A stretch of DNA of 64,000 nucleotides from a bacterium. Lineage in GTDB: Bacteria > Planctomycetota > JAFGQW01. The position numbers and the translations under genes are program-made. Numbering within the stretch: position 1 is the first letter of the stretch; each line of letters begins with the position of its first letter. Shown in pieces: positions 43,325 to 53,234 of the stretch. Under the pieces are notes generated by a model. That model was not told the DNA's origin and did no database searches. It saw only the letters and a program-made list of their open reading frames with translations. The DNA lies in assembly GCA_030426805.1 (NCBI GenBank), contig JAUHXU010000002.1:496001-560000 (forward strand). Direction: 5' to 3'.

Positions 43325-44983
43325 ATGAAGACGACGATCCGAATGTCGCTGCGTCCGCTCGGTGTCGCGGCGCTCGCGTTGTGGCTCTGTTCGCAGCCGA
43401 CCGCCGCGGCGCAGTGGACCCCGATCACGACCGTCGATCCCGACGTGCCCGAGGCCGAGCTCGAGTTGCTGCTGCGGCCGCTGACGAAGGCGGAGACCGA
43501 GGTCGAGGCGCTCGCGTGGCGCGACCTGATGCGCGCGAAGGTCGAAGCGTGGGTGGATTGCGAGCTGAAGATCCGCCGCGGATCGGCACACTTGCGTCAG
43601 GCCGGTGCGACTGCCGAGGCGCTCGAGGAGGCCGCCGACGCGATCGATGCCCAGGCGAAGTCGCCGAGCGACGCGAACCGCACCGCGGTCGACGAGCGCC
43701 GCAAGGCCGCCGCGGACGCGGTCCGTGCCCTCGCGGCCCAGCGGGCCGCGCTCGTGTCGATCGAGGTGAAGCCGGCCGCGGTCGACGAGGCGGATGCCGC
43801 GCAGCTTCGCGGGTGGGCGAAGGAACTCCGCGACGGCGTCAAGAACGCGGGGCACACGCGCGAGTCGCTCACCGAAGATGCGGTCGCGCTTCGGGCCGCT
43901 CGCGATCGGATCGCCAAGCGGGTGCGGGTCGCCCTCGAGGCGTTCGAACTCCGTGGCGGCGATCCGAGCGAGATCGAAAAGCACATCGACGCGATGCTCG
44001 CGCGGGCCGAGGCCGACCTGAGCGACGCGAGCACGATTTGGGTCCGCGTGAAGAGCTGGCTGTTGTCCGCCGACGGCGGGATCGATTACGCGCTGCGCAT
44101 TCTCGAGGCGCTCGCGGTGCTGATCGCGACGTGGTTCCTCGCCGGACTGATCGGGCGGCTGGTGCGCAAGATCCTCTCGCACGCGACGAAGATCTCGCGC
44201 CTGCTCGAGGGCATGATCGTGTCGTGGGTGCGGCGCGTGATCCTCGTCGTCGGCCTCGTCGTCGCGATCACGACGATGGGCGTCGACATGACGCCGGTGC
44301 TCGCGATCATCGGTGCGGCCGGGCTCGTCGTCGGGCTCGCGTTGCAGGGCACCCTCGGCAACTTCGCGAGCGGGCTGTTGATCCTGTTCTACCGACCGTT
44401 CGACGTCGGCGACGTCGTCGAGGTCGGCGGCGTCAACGGCAAGATCGAAGCGCTGAACATCATGTGCACGTCGGTGCGCACGTTCGACAACAAGCTGATC
44501 ATCCTGCAGAACAGCAAGGTCTGGGGCGACTCGATCACGAACCACACCGGTCTCTCCGACACCCGCCGTGTCGACATGGTGTTCGGCATCGGCTATGCCG
44601 ACGACATCGATCGCGCCCACGCCGTGCTCGCGGACATCGTCGCGAAGCACCCGAAGGTGCTCGAGACGCCGGCCCCGAACATCCGCCTGCACGAGCTCGC
44701 CGACTCGTCGGTGAACTTCATCGTGCGCCCGTGGTCGAAGCCGGACGATTACTGGGACATCTACTGGGACGTCACCCGCGAGGTGAAGAAGCGCTTCGAC
44801 GCCGAGGGCATCTCGATCCCGTTTCCGCAGCGAGACGTGCACGTTTACCACGAGTCGACGCCCCCGGCCACCGAGCCGGTGCCGGCACTCGCCGCCGTGT
44901 CGACGACGGGCAACGCACCGACCGACGCCCCGAAGGACGCACCCACCGATACGCCATCGGAGTCCGACGACGACAGCCGTTAG
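43325..44983 (+). CDS. MscS-family mechanosensitive channel with long periplasmic domain
   Basis: 552 aa. Signal peptide 1-24, a coiled-coil periplasmic region rich in Ala/Glu/Arg (about 30-240), then three to four membrane helices and the MscS core: '[32 protein letters not shown]' is the pore helix TM3 with the Gly/Ala rail, and the cytoplasmic domain contains '[13 protein letters not shown]' and 'PNSKV'-type phrases. The C-terminal 40 residues are Thr/Pro/Asp-rich. It opens under membrane tension to release solutes. 46 bases after NicO. Confidence 0.9.
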   Translation: [552 protein letters not shown]

Positions 44984-44989
44984 CGCGGC

Positions 44990-45625
44990 TCAGTCGCGGC
45001 GCCAGACCGCGTAGTGCTGGCCGAACGAGCGGTGGCCGGTGCCGGGGGGGACGGACCGGTCGCGTTCGCGGCGGAAGGTGCCGGCGAGCAGGTCGTCGAT
45101 CAGCGGCAGGTCGACGCGGTAGGGCGGGCCGCCGTCGGCGGCCGGCTTGTCGGTCGGAAACAGGAGTGCGGCGAGACAGCCGCCCGGGCGGACCGCGCGG
45201 GCGGCGGTGTCCGCCCACGCGCGGTGGTGCGTCGGCGGGAGCGCCGACAGGAACGTATGCTCCCACCACAGGTCGAAGCCGCCCGACACGTCCACGTCGA
45301 ACACGTCGGCGACGCGATAGACGCCACCGAGTGCCTCGAGCGCCTGCGCGACGCAACTCGCCGCCTCGGGCGAGAAGTCGACCGCGGTCACGTGCCAACC
45401 GGCGTCGGCGAGGCGCAGGGCGTCGTGACCGCGTCCCGCGCCCGGGACGAACGCGTCGCGCGACGCGAGGCCGGCCGCGAGGGCATCGGCTTCGTCGTCC
45501 AGCACCGGGTGGGCGCGACCGATGTCCCACGGCGTGACGCCGCGCGTCCAGAAGTGGGCCCAGAACGCCGGGGTCTCGGGCGGCAGGTCGGGCGGGTCGA
45601 GCCGCGGTCGTGCTGGATCGCTCAT
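44990..45625 (-). CDS. Thiopurine S-methyltransferase-family methyltransferase
   Basis: 211 aa SAM-dependent enzyme. 'FWAHFWTRGVTPWDIGRAHPVL' and 'FVPGAGRGHDALRLADAGWHVTAVDFSPEAA' are the TPMT-family openings and motif I. Bacterial TPMTs methylate thiols and can methylate oxyanions or selenols. It is the last gene of the pdxR-pdxS-pdxT-lemA-DUF3137 run; its ATG lies inside the DUF3137 stop region (45622-45625). Substrate unknown; a selenol or thiol is a reasonable guess in this genome region. Confidence 0.82.
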   Translation of the reverse strand: MSDPARPRLDPPDLPPETPAFWAHFWTRGVTPWDIGRAHPVLDDEADALAAGLASRDAFVPGAGRGHDALRLADAGWHVTAVDFSPEAASCVAQALEALGGVYRVADVFDVDVSGGFDLWWEHTFLSALPPTHHRAWADTAARAVRPGGCLAALLFPTDKPAADGGPPYRVDLPLIDDLLAGTFRRERDRSVPPGTGHRSFGQHYAVWRRD

Positions 45626-46626
45626 TCCTTCGACCAGATCCGGGTGTTCAGGTTCAATTCGTCGACGATGCCGAGGCACGAGCGCACCTCCTCGACGAGC
45701 GTGTGGATGCGCGACTCGTCGTCGACCGGTCGCTTCACGTCCGGCTCGAACAGGTTTCGCTTGTGGGGGATCGCGACGTGGATGTTCGAGCCGTGCAGCG
45801 AGAGCCGCACGTCGCTGCCCCAGCGTTCCTTGAGATCGAGAATGCGCCGCGCCATCGACGTGCTGAGCAGGTAGCGCGTCTCGACGTCGTCGGAACCGTA
45901 GACGACGAACGACTTCTCGAACTCGGGGTCCTCGAGGTAGACGAGCTTCTCCGAGCTGAACGGCTGAAAGCCCTGGAGCATCTTGCCGAAGCGGCCGAAC
46001 AGTCGCTCCGCCTGGTCCGGCAGGATACGCACGGTGCAGCGAAACGCCTTGTGGAAGTCGGCGACGAGGAAGATCCCGCGGAAGTAGGTCACGTAGCGGG
46101 TGCTCGTGCGGCCGTTGCTGTCCGTCGTCGTCTGACGGTATTGCGCGTGGACCTCGGACAAGAGCACGTCGGTGTCGCCGACCGTGCCGCGAAAGCCGTC
46201 TTCGGCCGAATACATGTCGGGGGAGTGGCCGTGCAAGCGGCTCGCCTTGAACACGTCCTTCGGCGCCCCGGCCTCGGCGTCGTAGTGCACGTCGGGGTAG
46301 AGTTCCTCGACGATGCGCCCGACGACGCGCTGCTTGTAGTGCCCGGCGAATGCGTTCAGCTTGGACTGCTTGAGCCCGAAGTGAAACGCGAGCGTCGCGA
46401 GTGCGACGACGCCGATCGCGATCGGATAGATCGGTGCGGGGAGTCCGCCCTGCGAGCCGATCGCGGCGATCGCGAGAATCACGGCGGCGATCGGCAGGGT
46501 GATGCCGAGCTTTCGAAGGACGCTGCCCGCCTGCCGCAGGACCTGCTGGCGCTCGCGCTCGAGCGCGTCCAGCTCCGGGCCGATCGCTTGCGCGATCGCG
46601 TCGGTCGAGGCGGTCGGGCCGCTCAT
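45622..46626 (-). CDS. DUF3137-domain membrane protein
   Basis: 334 aa. Two membrane helices around residues 40-60 and 70-90 ('LPIAAVILAIAAIG', 'YPIAIGVVALATLAFHFGL') and a large cytoplasmic domain matching the DUF3137 group, which commonly pairs with LemA. Function is unknown. ATG 46626 overlaps the lemA stop by 4 bases. Confidence 0.82.
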   Translation of the reverse strand: MSGPTASTDAIAQAIGPELDALERERQQVLRQAGSVLRKLGITLPIAAVILAIAAIGSQGGLPAPIYPIAIGVVALATLAFHFGLKQSKLNAFAGHYKQRVVGRIVEELYPDVHYDAEAGAPKDVFKASRLHGHSPDMYSAEDGFRGTVGDTDVLLSEVHAQYRQTTTDSNGRTSTRYVTYFRGIFLVADFHKAFRCTVRILPDQAERLFGRFGKMLQGFQPFSSEKLVYLEDPEFEKSFVVYGSDDVETRYLLSTSMARRILDLKERWGSDVRLSLHGSNIHVAIPHKRNLFEPDVKRPVDDESRIHTLVEEVRSCLGIVDELNLNTRIWSKE

Positions 46627-47174
46627 ATCCGGACGTTCTCCCGCTCGGCTCCTTCGGCGCGGAAGAACGGCCGCGTCTCGTAGTTCATCATCCCGGCGAC
46701 GATGCTCGAGGGCACCATCTCGACGGCGTTGTTGAACGACTCGACCGCGGCGTTGTAGGCGCGTCGCGAAGCCGAGATCTGCTCTTCGAGTTCGGTGAGC
46801 GTGCGCTGGAGGTGCAGGAAGTTCTCGCCCGACTTGAGTTCCGGGTAGGCCTCGGCGCGCATCTGGATCTGGCCGAGGAGCCCCGTCAGCGCGTTCTCGA
46901 CCGTCGCGCGCTCGGCGCTCACGCCCGACGCATGTATCGCGCGCTCGCGCAGCTTCGCCACTTCGGTGAACAGCTCGCGTTCGTGCGTCATGAACCCCTC
47001 GCATGCAGCGACGAGGTTCGGGATCAGGTCGTGGCGCTTCTTCAGGTTCACGTCGATGCTCGCGAACGCGTTCTTGCAACGGTTCTTGCGCCCGATCAAC
47101 CCGTTGTAGGTGAATAGGAACCAGAGGAGCACCACCCCCAGGACGGCGCAGACGACGATCAGACTCGTGGGCAC
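46623..47174 (-). CDS. lemA: LemA-family protein
   Basis: 183 aa. An N-terminal membrane helix ('LIVVCAVLGVVLLWFLFTYNGLIGRKN') is followed by the alpha-helical LemA domain: 'KNAFASIDVNLKKRHDLIPNLV' and 'AYPELKSGENFLHLQRTLTELEEQIS'. The GTG start overlaps pdxT by 16 bases. LemA/DUF3137 neighbours occur widely; the function is unknown. Confidence 0.9.
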   Translation of the reverse strand: MPTSLIVVCAVLGVVLLWFLFTYNGLIGRKNRCKNAFASIDVNLKKRHDLIPNLVAACEGFMTHERELFTEVAKLRERAIHASGVSAERATVENALTGLLGQIQMRAEAYPELKSGENFLHLQRTLTELEEQISASRRAYNAAVESFNNAVEMVPSSIVAGMMNYETRPFFRAEGAERENVRI

Positions 47175-47791
47175 GGGACCTCCGGTTCGGTGGTGCGCGG
47201 CGCGACGACCGCATCGACGAAGTAGCGGACGAGCCGGCCGTCGCCGGTGAGCTCGGGGTGGAACGTCGCCCCGAGCAGGCGGCCGCTCCGCACGAGCACG
47301 GGCTCGCCGTCGTGACGGGCGAGCACGTCGACGCCGTCGCCGACGCGCGTGATGCGAGGCGCACGGATGAAGATCGCGTCGAGCGGGTCGCTGCCGATCG
47401 CGGGCACCTCGAGCCGCGTCGCGAAGCTCTCGCGCTGCCGGCCGTAGCCGTTGCGCGCCACGTCGACGTCGAGGAGCCCGAGGCTCGTCTGCGAGCCGTC
47501 GTCGTCGACGCCGTCGGTGACGCGTGCCGCGAGCAGGATCACGCCGGCGCACGTGCCGAAGATCGCGCCGCCCTCGGCGTGGTAGGCCGCGAGTGCCGGG
47601 AGGAACTCGAGCGGTGCCATCAGCTTCAGCAGCGCGGAACTCTCCCCGCCGGGGATCACGAGTCCGTCGACGCCTTCGAGTCGTTCGGGCGTGCGTACCC
47701 CGACGGCCTCGACGCCGATCCGCGCGAGCGCGGCGGCGTGGGCCTCGAAGTCGCCCTGCAGCGTGAGGACACCGATTCGCGGAGCCGTCAT
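47159..47791 (-). CDS. pdxT: Pyridoxal 5'-phosphate synthase glutaminase subunit
   Basis: 210 aa class-I glutamine amidotransferase. 'VIPGGESSA' and the nucleophile Cys in 'GTCAGVILLA' (residue about 80) with the C-terminal 'HPELTGD' His/Glu complete the triad. It supplies ammonia to PdxS. It lies 7 bases after pdxS. Confidence 0.95.
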   Translation of the reverse strand: MTAPRIGVLTLQGDFEAHAAALARIGVEAVGVRTPERLEGVDGLVIPGGESSALLKLMAPLEFLPALAAYHAEGGAIFGTCAGVILLAARVTDGVDDDGSQTSLGLLDVDVARNGYGRQRESFATRLEVPAIGSDPLDAIFIRAPRITRVGDGVDVLARHDGEPVLVRSGRLLGATFHPELTGDGRLVRYFVDAVVAPRTTEPEVPCPRV

Positions 47792-47798
47792 CGATGCG

Positions 47799-48698
47799 CT
47801 ACCAGCCGCGCGTCTGCAGCTTCTGGTCTTCCGGCATCGTCGCGATGTCGAGGCCCGGCATCGCGTCGCCGAGGTTCTCGCTCAGGGCCGCGAGCCGCTC
47901 GAAGTCGTCGAAGTGGGTCGTCGCCTGCACGATCGCGCGCGCCATCGCCTCGGGCTTGTTCGCCTTGAAGATGCCGGAGCCGACGAACACCGCTTCGGCA
48001 CCGAGCTGGCGGAGGAGCGACGCATCGGCCGGCGTCGCGACGCCACCCGCGGCGAAGTTCGGCACCGGGAGCTTGCCGTGCTCGGCCACCCAACACACGA
48101 GGTCGTAGGGTGCGCCGAGGTTCTTCGCCTCGGTCATCAGCTCCTCGCGGCCGAGTTGCGTCAAGCGACGGATCGCCGTCGACACCGAACGCAGGTGGCG
48201 CACCGCCTCGACGATGTTGCCGCTGCCGGCTTCGCCCTTCGTGCGCAGCAGCGCCGCGCCCTCGCCGATCCGTCGCAGGGCCTCGCCCAGGTCACGGCAC
48301 CCACAGACGAACGGCACGTCGAAGCCCCACTTGTCGATGTGGTAGTGCTCGTCGGCGGGCGTCAGCACCTCGCTCTCGTCGATGAAGTCGACCGCGAGCG
48401 CTTCGAGCACTTGCGCCTCGGCGAAGTGGCCGATGCGCGCCTTCGCCATCACCGGGATCTTGACCGCGCGCTGGATCTCCTTGACCTTCGCGACGTCGGC
48501 CATGCGCGCGACGCCGCCGTCGCGGCGGATGTCCGACGGCACGCGTTCGAGCGCCATCACGGCGACCGCGCCGGCGTTCTCGGCGACCTCGGCTTCGGCG
48601 GCCGTGGTCACGTCCATGATCACGCCGCCCTTGAGCATCTCGGCGAAGCCCGTCTTGATCCGGAGCGAGCCGGTCTCCGTTCCGTTCGTCGTCGTCAT
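47799..48698 (-). CDS. pdxS: Pyridoxal 5'-phosphate synthase subunit
   Basis: 299 aa TIM-barrel synthase making PLP from ribose 5-phosphate, glyceraldehyde 3-phosphate and ammonia. '[31 protein letters not shown]', '[15 protein letters not shown]', '[15 protein letters not shown]' and '[10 protein letters not shown]'-type ('[19 protein letters not shown]') motifs are all present. ATG 48698 has GAGGAG upstream; a longer frame adds MRSGS. It is downstream of pdxR and upstream of pdxT. Confidence 0.97.
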   Translation of the reverse strand: MTTTNGTETGSLRIKTGFAEMLKGGVIMDVTTAAEAEVAENAGAVAVMALERVPSDIRRDGGVARMADVAKVKEIQRAVKIPVMAKARIGHFAEAQVLEALAVDFIDESEVLTPADEHYHIDKWGFDVPFVCGCRDLGEALRRIGEGAALLRTKGEAGSGNIVEAVRHLRSVSTAIRRLTQLGREELMTEAKNLGAPYDLVCWVAEHGKLPVPNFAAGGVATPADASLLRQLGAEAVFVGSGIFKANKPEAMARAIVQATTHFDDFERLAALSENLGDAMPGLDIATMPEDQKLQTRGW

Positions 48699-48745
48699 CG
48701 ATCCACTCCTCATGGCTGAGTTGTCGTCTCGGGTGTGTTCGGTGT

Positions 48746-50284
48746 TCAGATCACCGGCGTCGTCGGTTGCGCCGACGCGGCCGGTCGTTCGGGTGTGCGC
48801 CGCGCTTCGCGCACGGCGTCGATCACCGCGTCCGCGGCCCGCGCGAGCGCGGCCTCGTCGACGGTGGAGAATGCGAGTCGGATGCCCGGCAGGTCGGCAC
48901 CGCCGGGGTCGAAGAACGCGCCGGGCGACACGAGGACGCCGCGCGTCGCGATCCGGCGCGCGACGTCGAAACCGCTCAGCGGCGGATCGAAGTCGATCCA
49001 GACGCTCATGCCACCCGACGGTGGGTCGAGGTGTGCCCCGTCGAGGCGTTGTTCGAGGCCGGTGCCGATCAGCGGCGTCACGAGTGCGTCGCGGCGCGCG
49101 CGATAGGTCTCGCGGATGCGGTCGAGGTGGCGTTCGAGCACGCCGTCCTCGAGCAAGCGGTGGATCACCGCCTGGCCGAGCGTCACGCTGCCGAGGTCGA
49201 CGTCGCGGCGGTAGTGCGCGAGCCGGTCGACGAGCGTCGCGGGCGCGGCGAGCCAGCCGACGCGCAGCCCCGGGAACAGCGTCTTCGAGAACGTGCCGAG
49301 GTGGATCACGAGGCCGCGGGCGTCGAGTGCCTTCAGCGCCGGGGCCGGCGTGCCGTCGTAGCGCAACTCGCGGAAGCAGCCGTCTTCGACGATCGGCACG
49401 TGCGCGCGCCCGGCGATGTCGAGCAGCCGCTTGAGCCGGTCGACGTCCATGCTCCGACCGGTCGGGTTGTGGAAGGCGGGCGTCGCGTAGATCAGGCGCA
49501 CCGGTTCGGCGCGGAGCGTCCGCTCGAGGGCGTCGAGGTCGAGCCCGAACGCATCCATCGGGAGCGCGCGAACACGCGCACCGCTCGCCTGGAACACGCG
49601 TAGCGCGCCGCGATACGCGGGCCGCTCGGTCACGACGACGTCGCCGGGGCGCAGCAGCGCGCGTGCGACGAGGTCGAGACCCTGCTGCGAGCCGTTGACG
49701 AGCAGCGTGCGGTCGTCGGCCCGGTCCATGCCGAGCGTCGCGAGGTCGTGCGCGAGTCGCTCGCGCAGCGGAGCGTAGCCCCACGCGCTCGCGTAGTCGA
49801 GGACGTCGGGGCGCAGCGCCCGGCTGACGTCGCGGAACGCGCGGCGGACGTCGTCCAGCGGCACCAGCGACGGGTCGGGGATCGGCCGCAGGAGATTGAT
49901 CGGCTCGATGCCGGGTGGCACCGCCTCGAGCACCGCGGCCATGACGGTGTCGTCGGCGGGCGGGATCCGGTCGCCGACGTAGCCGCGCCAATCGAAGCGC
50001 GTCGCGGTCGGCCGGGCGGGGGACGGGGTGTCGCTCGCGCTCGCGGGCGTCTCGAGGACGAACGTGCCGGCGCCGACGGCGGTGCGCACGAGGCCCGACC
50101 GACCGAGGTTGTCGTAGGCGAGGCTCACGGTGCCACGCGCGATCCCGAGCGCGTTGGCGAGTTGCCGGGTCGCCGGGAGGCGCGTGCCCGGTGCGAGGAC
50201 CCCACGGCGGATCAGGTGCGCGAAGTGGGCGCTGATCTGCTCGTGCGCGGGGCGGGGTGACGTCGGGTCGATCGGGATCTGCAT
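48746..50284 (-). CDS. pdxR: MocR/PdxR-type GntR regulator with aminotransferase domain
   Basis: 512 aa. An N-terminal GntR winged helix (residues 8-75: '[46 protein letters not shown]') is joined by a linker to a fold-type I aminotransferase-like domain with the PLP lysine in '[17 protein letters not shown]'. MocR proteins next to pdxST activate PLP synthesis when PLP is low. It is immediately upstream of and codirectional with pdxS (47 bases), so pdxR and pdxST may share a transcript, rather than being divergent as in many genomes. ATG 50284; a TTG frame to 50296 exists. Confidence 0.9.
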   Translation of the reverse strand: MQIPIDPTSPRPAHEQISAHFAHLIRRGVLAPGTRLPATRQLANALGIARGTVSLAYDNLGRSGLVRTAVGAGTFVLETPASASDTPSPARPTATRFDWRGYVGDRIPPADDTVMAAVLEAVPPGIEPINLLRPIPDPSLVPLDDVRRAFRDVSRALRPDVLDYASAWGYAPLRERLAHDLATLGMDRADDRTLLVNGSQQGLDLVARALLRPGDVVVTERPAYRGALRVFQASGARVRALPMDAFGLDLDALERTLRAEPVRLIYATPAFHNPTGRSMDVDRLKRLLDIAGRAHVPIVEDGCFRELRYDGTPAPALKALDARGLVIHLGTFSKTLFPGLRVGWLAAPATLVDRLAHYRRDVDLGSVTLGQAVIHRLLEDGVLERHLDRIRETYRARRDALVTPLIGTGLEQRLDGAHLDPPSGGMSVWIDFDPPLSGFDVARRIATRGVLVSPGAFFDPGGADLPGIRLAFSTVDEAALARAADAVIDAVREARRTPERPAASAQPTTPVI

Positions 50285-50291
50285 CGACTGG

Positions 50292-50345
50292 TCCAATTTA
50301 GATCCGAAGGGGCTTTGAATTGGATCCTGGCGAGGGCCAATTGGC
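50292..50345. promoter_or_regulatory. Triple CCAATT/AATTGG operator candidate upstream of pdxR
   Basis: TCCAATT (50292-50298), AATTGGA (50318-50324) and the palindrome GCCAATTGGC (50336-50345) occur with centres 20-25 bases apart, just before the pdxR start, in an AT-richer spacer. The first two form an inverted repeat. Repeated boxes upstream of a MocR gene suit autoregulation. Confidence 0.5.
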
Positions 50346-50403
50346 GCAATCTAATCCCAATCTCCCGTCCATGTCCAGGTCATTTGGCGGGAATCCGCCG
50401 TGG

Positions 50404-53166
50404 TCAGCGCGGGAGGAACTCGAACGAGTCGAGGACGACCTGCGTGCCCGAGACGATCGACGGGCCGTTGACGAGACGGATCTCGAGCACGCGGGGGCCG
50501 GCGGCCACGAGGCGTGTCGGGAACGTCGCCGTGCGGCGGCCGATGCCGGCGGGGGGATGCACGGTGCCGAGGAGTTGGCCGTCGAGCCGCACCTCGAACG
50601 ACGTCGTGCCGGTGAACGACGTGTAGTGGATGCGGGGTTCGTAGCGGCGCGCGATCGACACCGGGAAGACGAAGCCGATCCGGTCGCCGTAGGCGTTGCC
50701 GATGAACAGCACCTGGTTGTCGCCGCTCCAGATCCGCCCGAAGTGCGTGAACAGGATCAGGTCGAGTTGGCCGGCGATGTCGCCCGGCGACGTCACGGAT
50801 GCGGGCAGCAGTTGCTCGAACTCGAAGTGGATCGTGTTGCCGGCGCGCGCGGAATCCACCGGCGAGAACGGACCGACGTTGCCGCCGGCGTCGATCGCGC
50901 GCACCCGGTAGTCGTACGACGGCACCGCCGGATCGGCCCAGTCCACGTGGCGCAGGCCGGGCACGGTCGCGACGAGCGTCTGCACCGGTGCCGTCGGCGT
51001 CGAGCGCCACACCTCGTAGGCGACGACACCGACATCGTCGGGTGCGGGCTGCCACTCGATCGCGATCCGCGTATCGGTGAGCCCACGCGCGTCGACACCG
51101 GTCGGTGCCCCGGGCGGGTTCGTATCGACCGCGGGGGTCGTGCGACGCACGGCGCAACGATACTCGTAGGCATTCCACAGGCTCGCGCCGGTGTTCGTGA
51201 TCTTGACGCGGATGCGACTCTTGCCCGTCGTGAACGACTTGGGAATCTCGAAGGCGACGTCGCGCCAGCGCTTGTCCGGCGTGCCCTGGCCGCGGCGTGC
51301 GGGGCGCGTCGGGAACCACGGCAGGTGGCCGAGGTAGCGGCCGGGCGTGCGCCACGTGCCGACGAATTGCCCGCCCACCTCGACGCGGGCCACCTGGTTC
51401 GCGTGCCCGTTGTTGTCGTGGTCGAGCCGGCGCCACAGCGTGACGCCGTCGTTGAGCGGGTCGATCGTCAGATCGAACTGCTGAAAGCGCTTCGGCAGCA
51501 GGGCGACGCCGCTGTCGAGGACCGGTTCGTCGTCGAGGTCGCCGACGTAGGCGCCGGTCACCGTCCCGGTCCGCCCGCCGTCGGACGCGAACGCGTGTGC
51601 GGCTTCGTCGGTGAAGTCGCCCACGTCGAATCGATCGGTCGTCGCGATGCCGACCGTCGGCTGGTGGTAGTAGTGCACGACCGAGCGGTAGCGGCCGTAG
51701 ACGTGACCGACGCCGCCGACCTCGAAGCCCACGCGGATGTGCGACTCGAACGGCCAGGTGTCGCCGACGAGCAACCGGTAGACGACGCGGCGGCTGCGCT
51801 GCGGTGCGACGTCGCGGAACGTGCCGCCGTGCATCGGGCGCGAGAACGTCTGGCCGAAGAAGTAGTAAGCGCCGTTGAAGCAGTCTTCGGTGCCGTTGCC
51901 GTGGATCGCCGGCGTGCGGGCGTGGTCGATGTAGACCCGTTCATCCCCCTCGAGGAACGTATCGAAGTTGAACGTGTCGCGGCCGGCGACGTCGAGGGCG
52001 ATCCCGACGACGTGTCCGCGACCGCCGACGTCGAGCGCGGTGTAGTCGCGTCCCGGTGCGACCGGATCGGCCGCGCGGTAGGCGGCGCGGAAGTAGCCGA
52101 GCACGCCGGGACCCTTGGCGGTCGTCGGGACCGGCCGATGCACGACTCGCGCGCCGACCGTGACCGGGGTCGCGCCGTCGTTGGCGATCGCGATTCGCGC
52201 GCGCTGCCAAAACGGCATCGGGAAGTAGCAGTAGAGCGTCGGGCCGCGCGCGCCGATCAACAGCCCGGCGGTGGGGGAGGCGCGATCGCCGACGCCGAAG
52301 AAGAGCCCGAGCGGCGCATCGATCGACGGTGTCGTCTCGTTGTCCCACCACGCGAGCAATCGCAGGTCGCGCAGGTCGACGTTCGCCGGCGGCGTCAGTT
52401 CGATCGCGGCGATCCGGCCGGGGCCGGGCACGTCGAGTGCGGTCGCGCTCGCGGTCGAGCCGATCTGCAGCGTCGTGAGCACCGCTTGCTCGGTCGCGCG
52501 CACGGTCGTCGGCCGGTTCGGCGGGCGCGACCAGATCGATGCCGCGCCACCGATCTCGACGTCGTTCGGAAACGACGGCACGGGGCCGATACCCGGGCGG
52601 TAGCGGTGCAGCGTGATGTTGTAGAACGGAATGATGCCGGTCAGCGCGACCCGGACGCCGCTGGAGTAGGGAATCGGCGTGTAGCAGTAGTAGCCGAAGC
52701 CCGGTGCGGGGGACGCGTGCGTCTTACCGACCAATGGCGGAATGAACGGGCGATGCTGGCCGGAGAAGAACGCGTTGAGGTCGAGGTCCACCTGGGGCGT
52801 CGTCGCGCCGTCGACGTAGATCCGGATCCGCGGCACCGGACCGTAGATCGTCGTCAGGTCCGACATCTGGATCCGGTAGATGCAGCCCGGCCCCTGCTCG
52901 TCGACGAGGACGAACTCCTGCCGGCTCGCGTCGTGGTAGAGGAAGTTGACGGTGTAGAAACCGTCGTCGTTGCCGCCGGTCGGGTCGTAGCTGCCGAACT
53001 GATGCACCGTCGTGTGACGCCGGAGATCCGGGAGGCGATCGAGTTCCATCAGGGCGCGCGCGCCGACCGGGTCGACGGGCTCGTTCTGGGTGTCCGCCGG
53101 GTGGACCCACGCGAGCACGACGAGGGCGAGGGCGCACGCGGCGAGCGGGCGGCGCAGGGATGCCAC
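50404..53166 (-). CDS. Exported GH172 (DUF2961)-family glycoside hydrolase with fibronectin III
   Basis: 920 aa. Signal peptide 1-27. The DUF2961/GH172 domain spans about 40-560: 'GGNDDGFYTVNFLY' and the catalytic 'HGNGTEDCFNGAYYF' (the family GTEDYF Glu). A jelly-roll-like region follows, then one fibronectin type III domain (about 690-780; 'PPGAPTGVDARGLTDTRIAIEW') and a C-terminal beta domain. GH172 enzymes act on fructofuranosides and arabinofuranosides as trimers. Secreted; likely part of polysaccharide use. Confidence 0.87.
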   Translation of the reverse strand: MASLRRPLAACALALVVLAWVHPADTQNEPVDPVGARALMELDRLPDLRRHTTVHQFGSYDPTGGNDDGFYTVNFLYHDASRQEFVLVDEQGPGCIYRIQMSDLTTIYGPVPRIRIYVDGATTPQVDLDLNAFFSGQHRPFIPPLVGKTHASPAPGFGYYCYTPIPYSSGVRVALTGIIPFYNITLHRYRPGIGPVPSFPNDVEIGGAASIWSRPPNRPTTVRATEQAVLTTLQIGSTASATALDVPGPGRIAAIELTPPANVDLRDLRLLAWWDNETTPSIDAPLGLFFGVGDRASPTAGLLIGARGPTLYCYFPMPFWQRARIAIANDGATPVTVGARVVHRPVPTTAKGPGVLGYFRAAYRAADPVAPGRDYTALDVGGRGHVVGIALDVAGRDTFNFDTFLEGDERVYIDHARTPAIHGNGTEDCFNGAYYFFGQTFSRPMHGGTFRDVAPQRSRRVVYRLLVGDTWPFESHIRVGFEVGGVGHVYGRYRSVVHYYHQPTVGIATTDRFDVGDFTDEAAHAFASDGGRTGTVTGAYVGDLDDEPVLDSGVALLPKRFQQFDLTIDPLNDGVTLWRRLDHDNNGHANQVARVEVGGQFVGTWRTPGRYLGHLPWFPTRPARRGQGTPDKRWRDVAFEIPKSFTTGKSRIRVKITNTGASLWNAYEYRCAVRRTTPAVDTNPPGAPTGVDARGLTDTRIAIEWQPAPDDVGVVAYEVWRSTPTAPVQTLVATVPGLRHVDWADPAVPSYDYRVRAIDAGGNVGPFSPVDSARAGNTIHFEFEQLLPASVTSPGDIAGQLDLILFTHFGRIWSGDNQVLFIGNAYGDRIGFVFPVSIARRYEPRIHYTSFTGTTSFEVRLDGQLLGTVHPPAGIGRRTATFPTRLVAAGPRVLEIRLVNGPSIVSGTQVVLDSFEFLPR

Positions 53167-53225
53167 GGGTCGTCCTCCTCGATCTCCTTCGCGCCGCGAG
53201 CAGGGAAGTCGGGGCGCAGACAGGG

Positions 53226-53234
53226 ATTATAGCA
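53226..53234 (-). promoter_or_regulatory. Extended -10 promoter (TGCTATAAT) for the GH172 gene
   Basis: On the minus strand TGCTATAAT is a perfect extended -10, the same 9-mer as at 31810. The -35 region is GC-rich and lacks consensus, as expected of extended -10 promoters. The predicted leader is about 53 bases. Confidence 0.62.
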
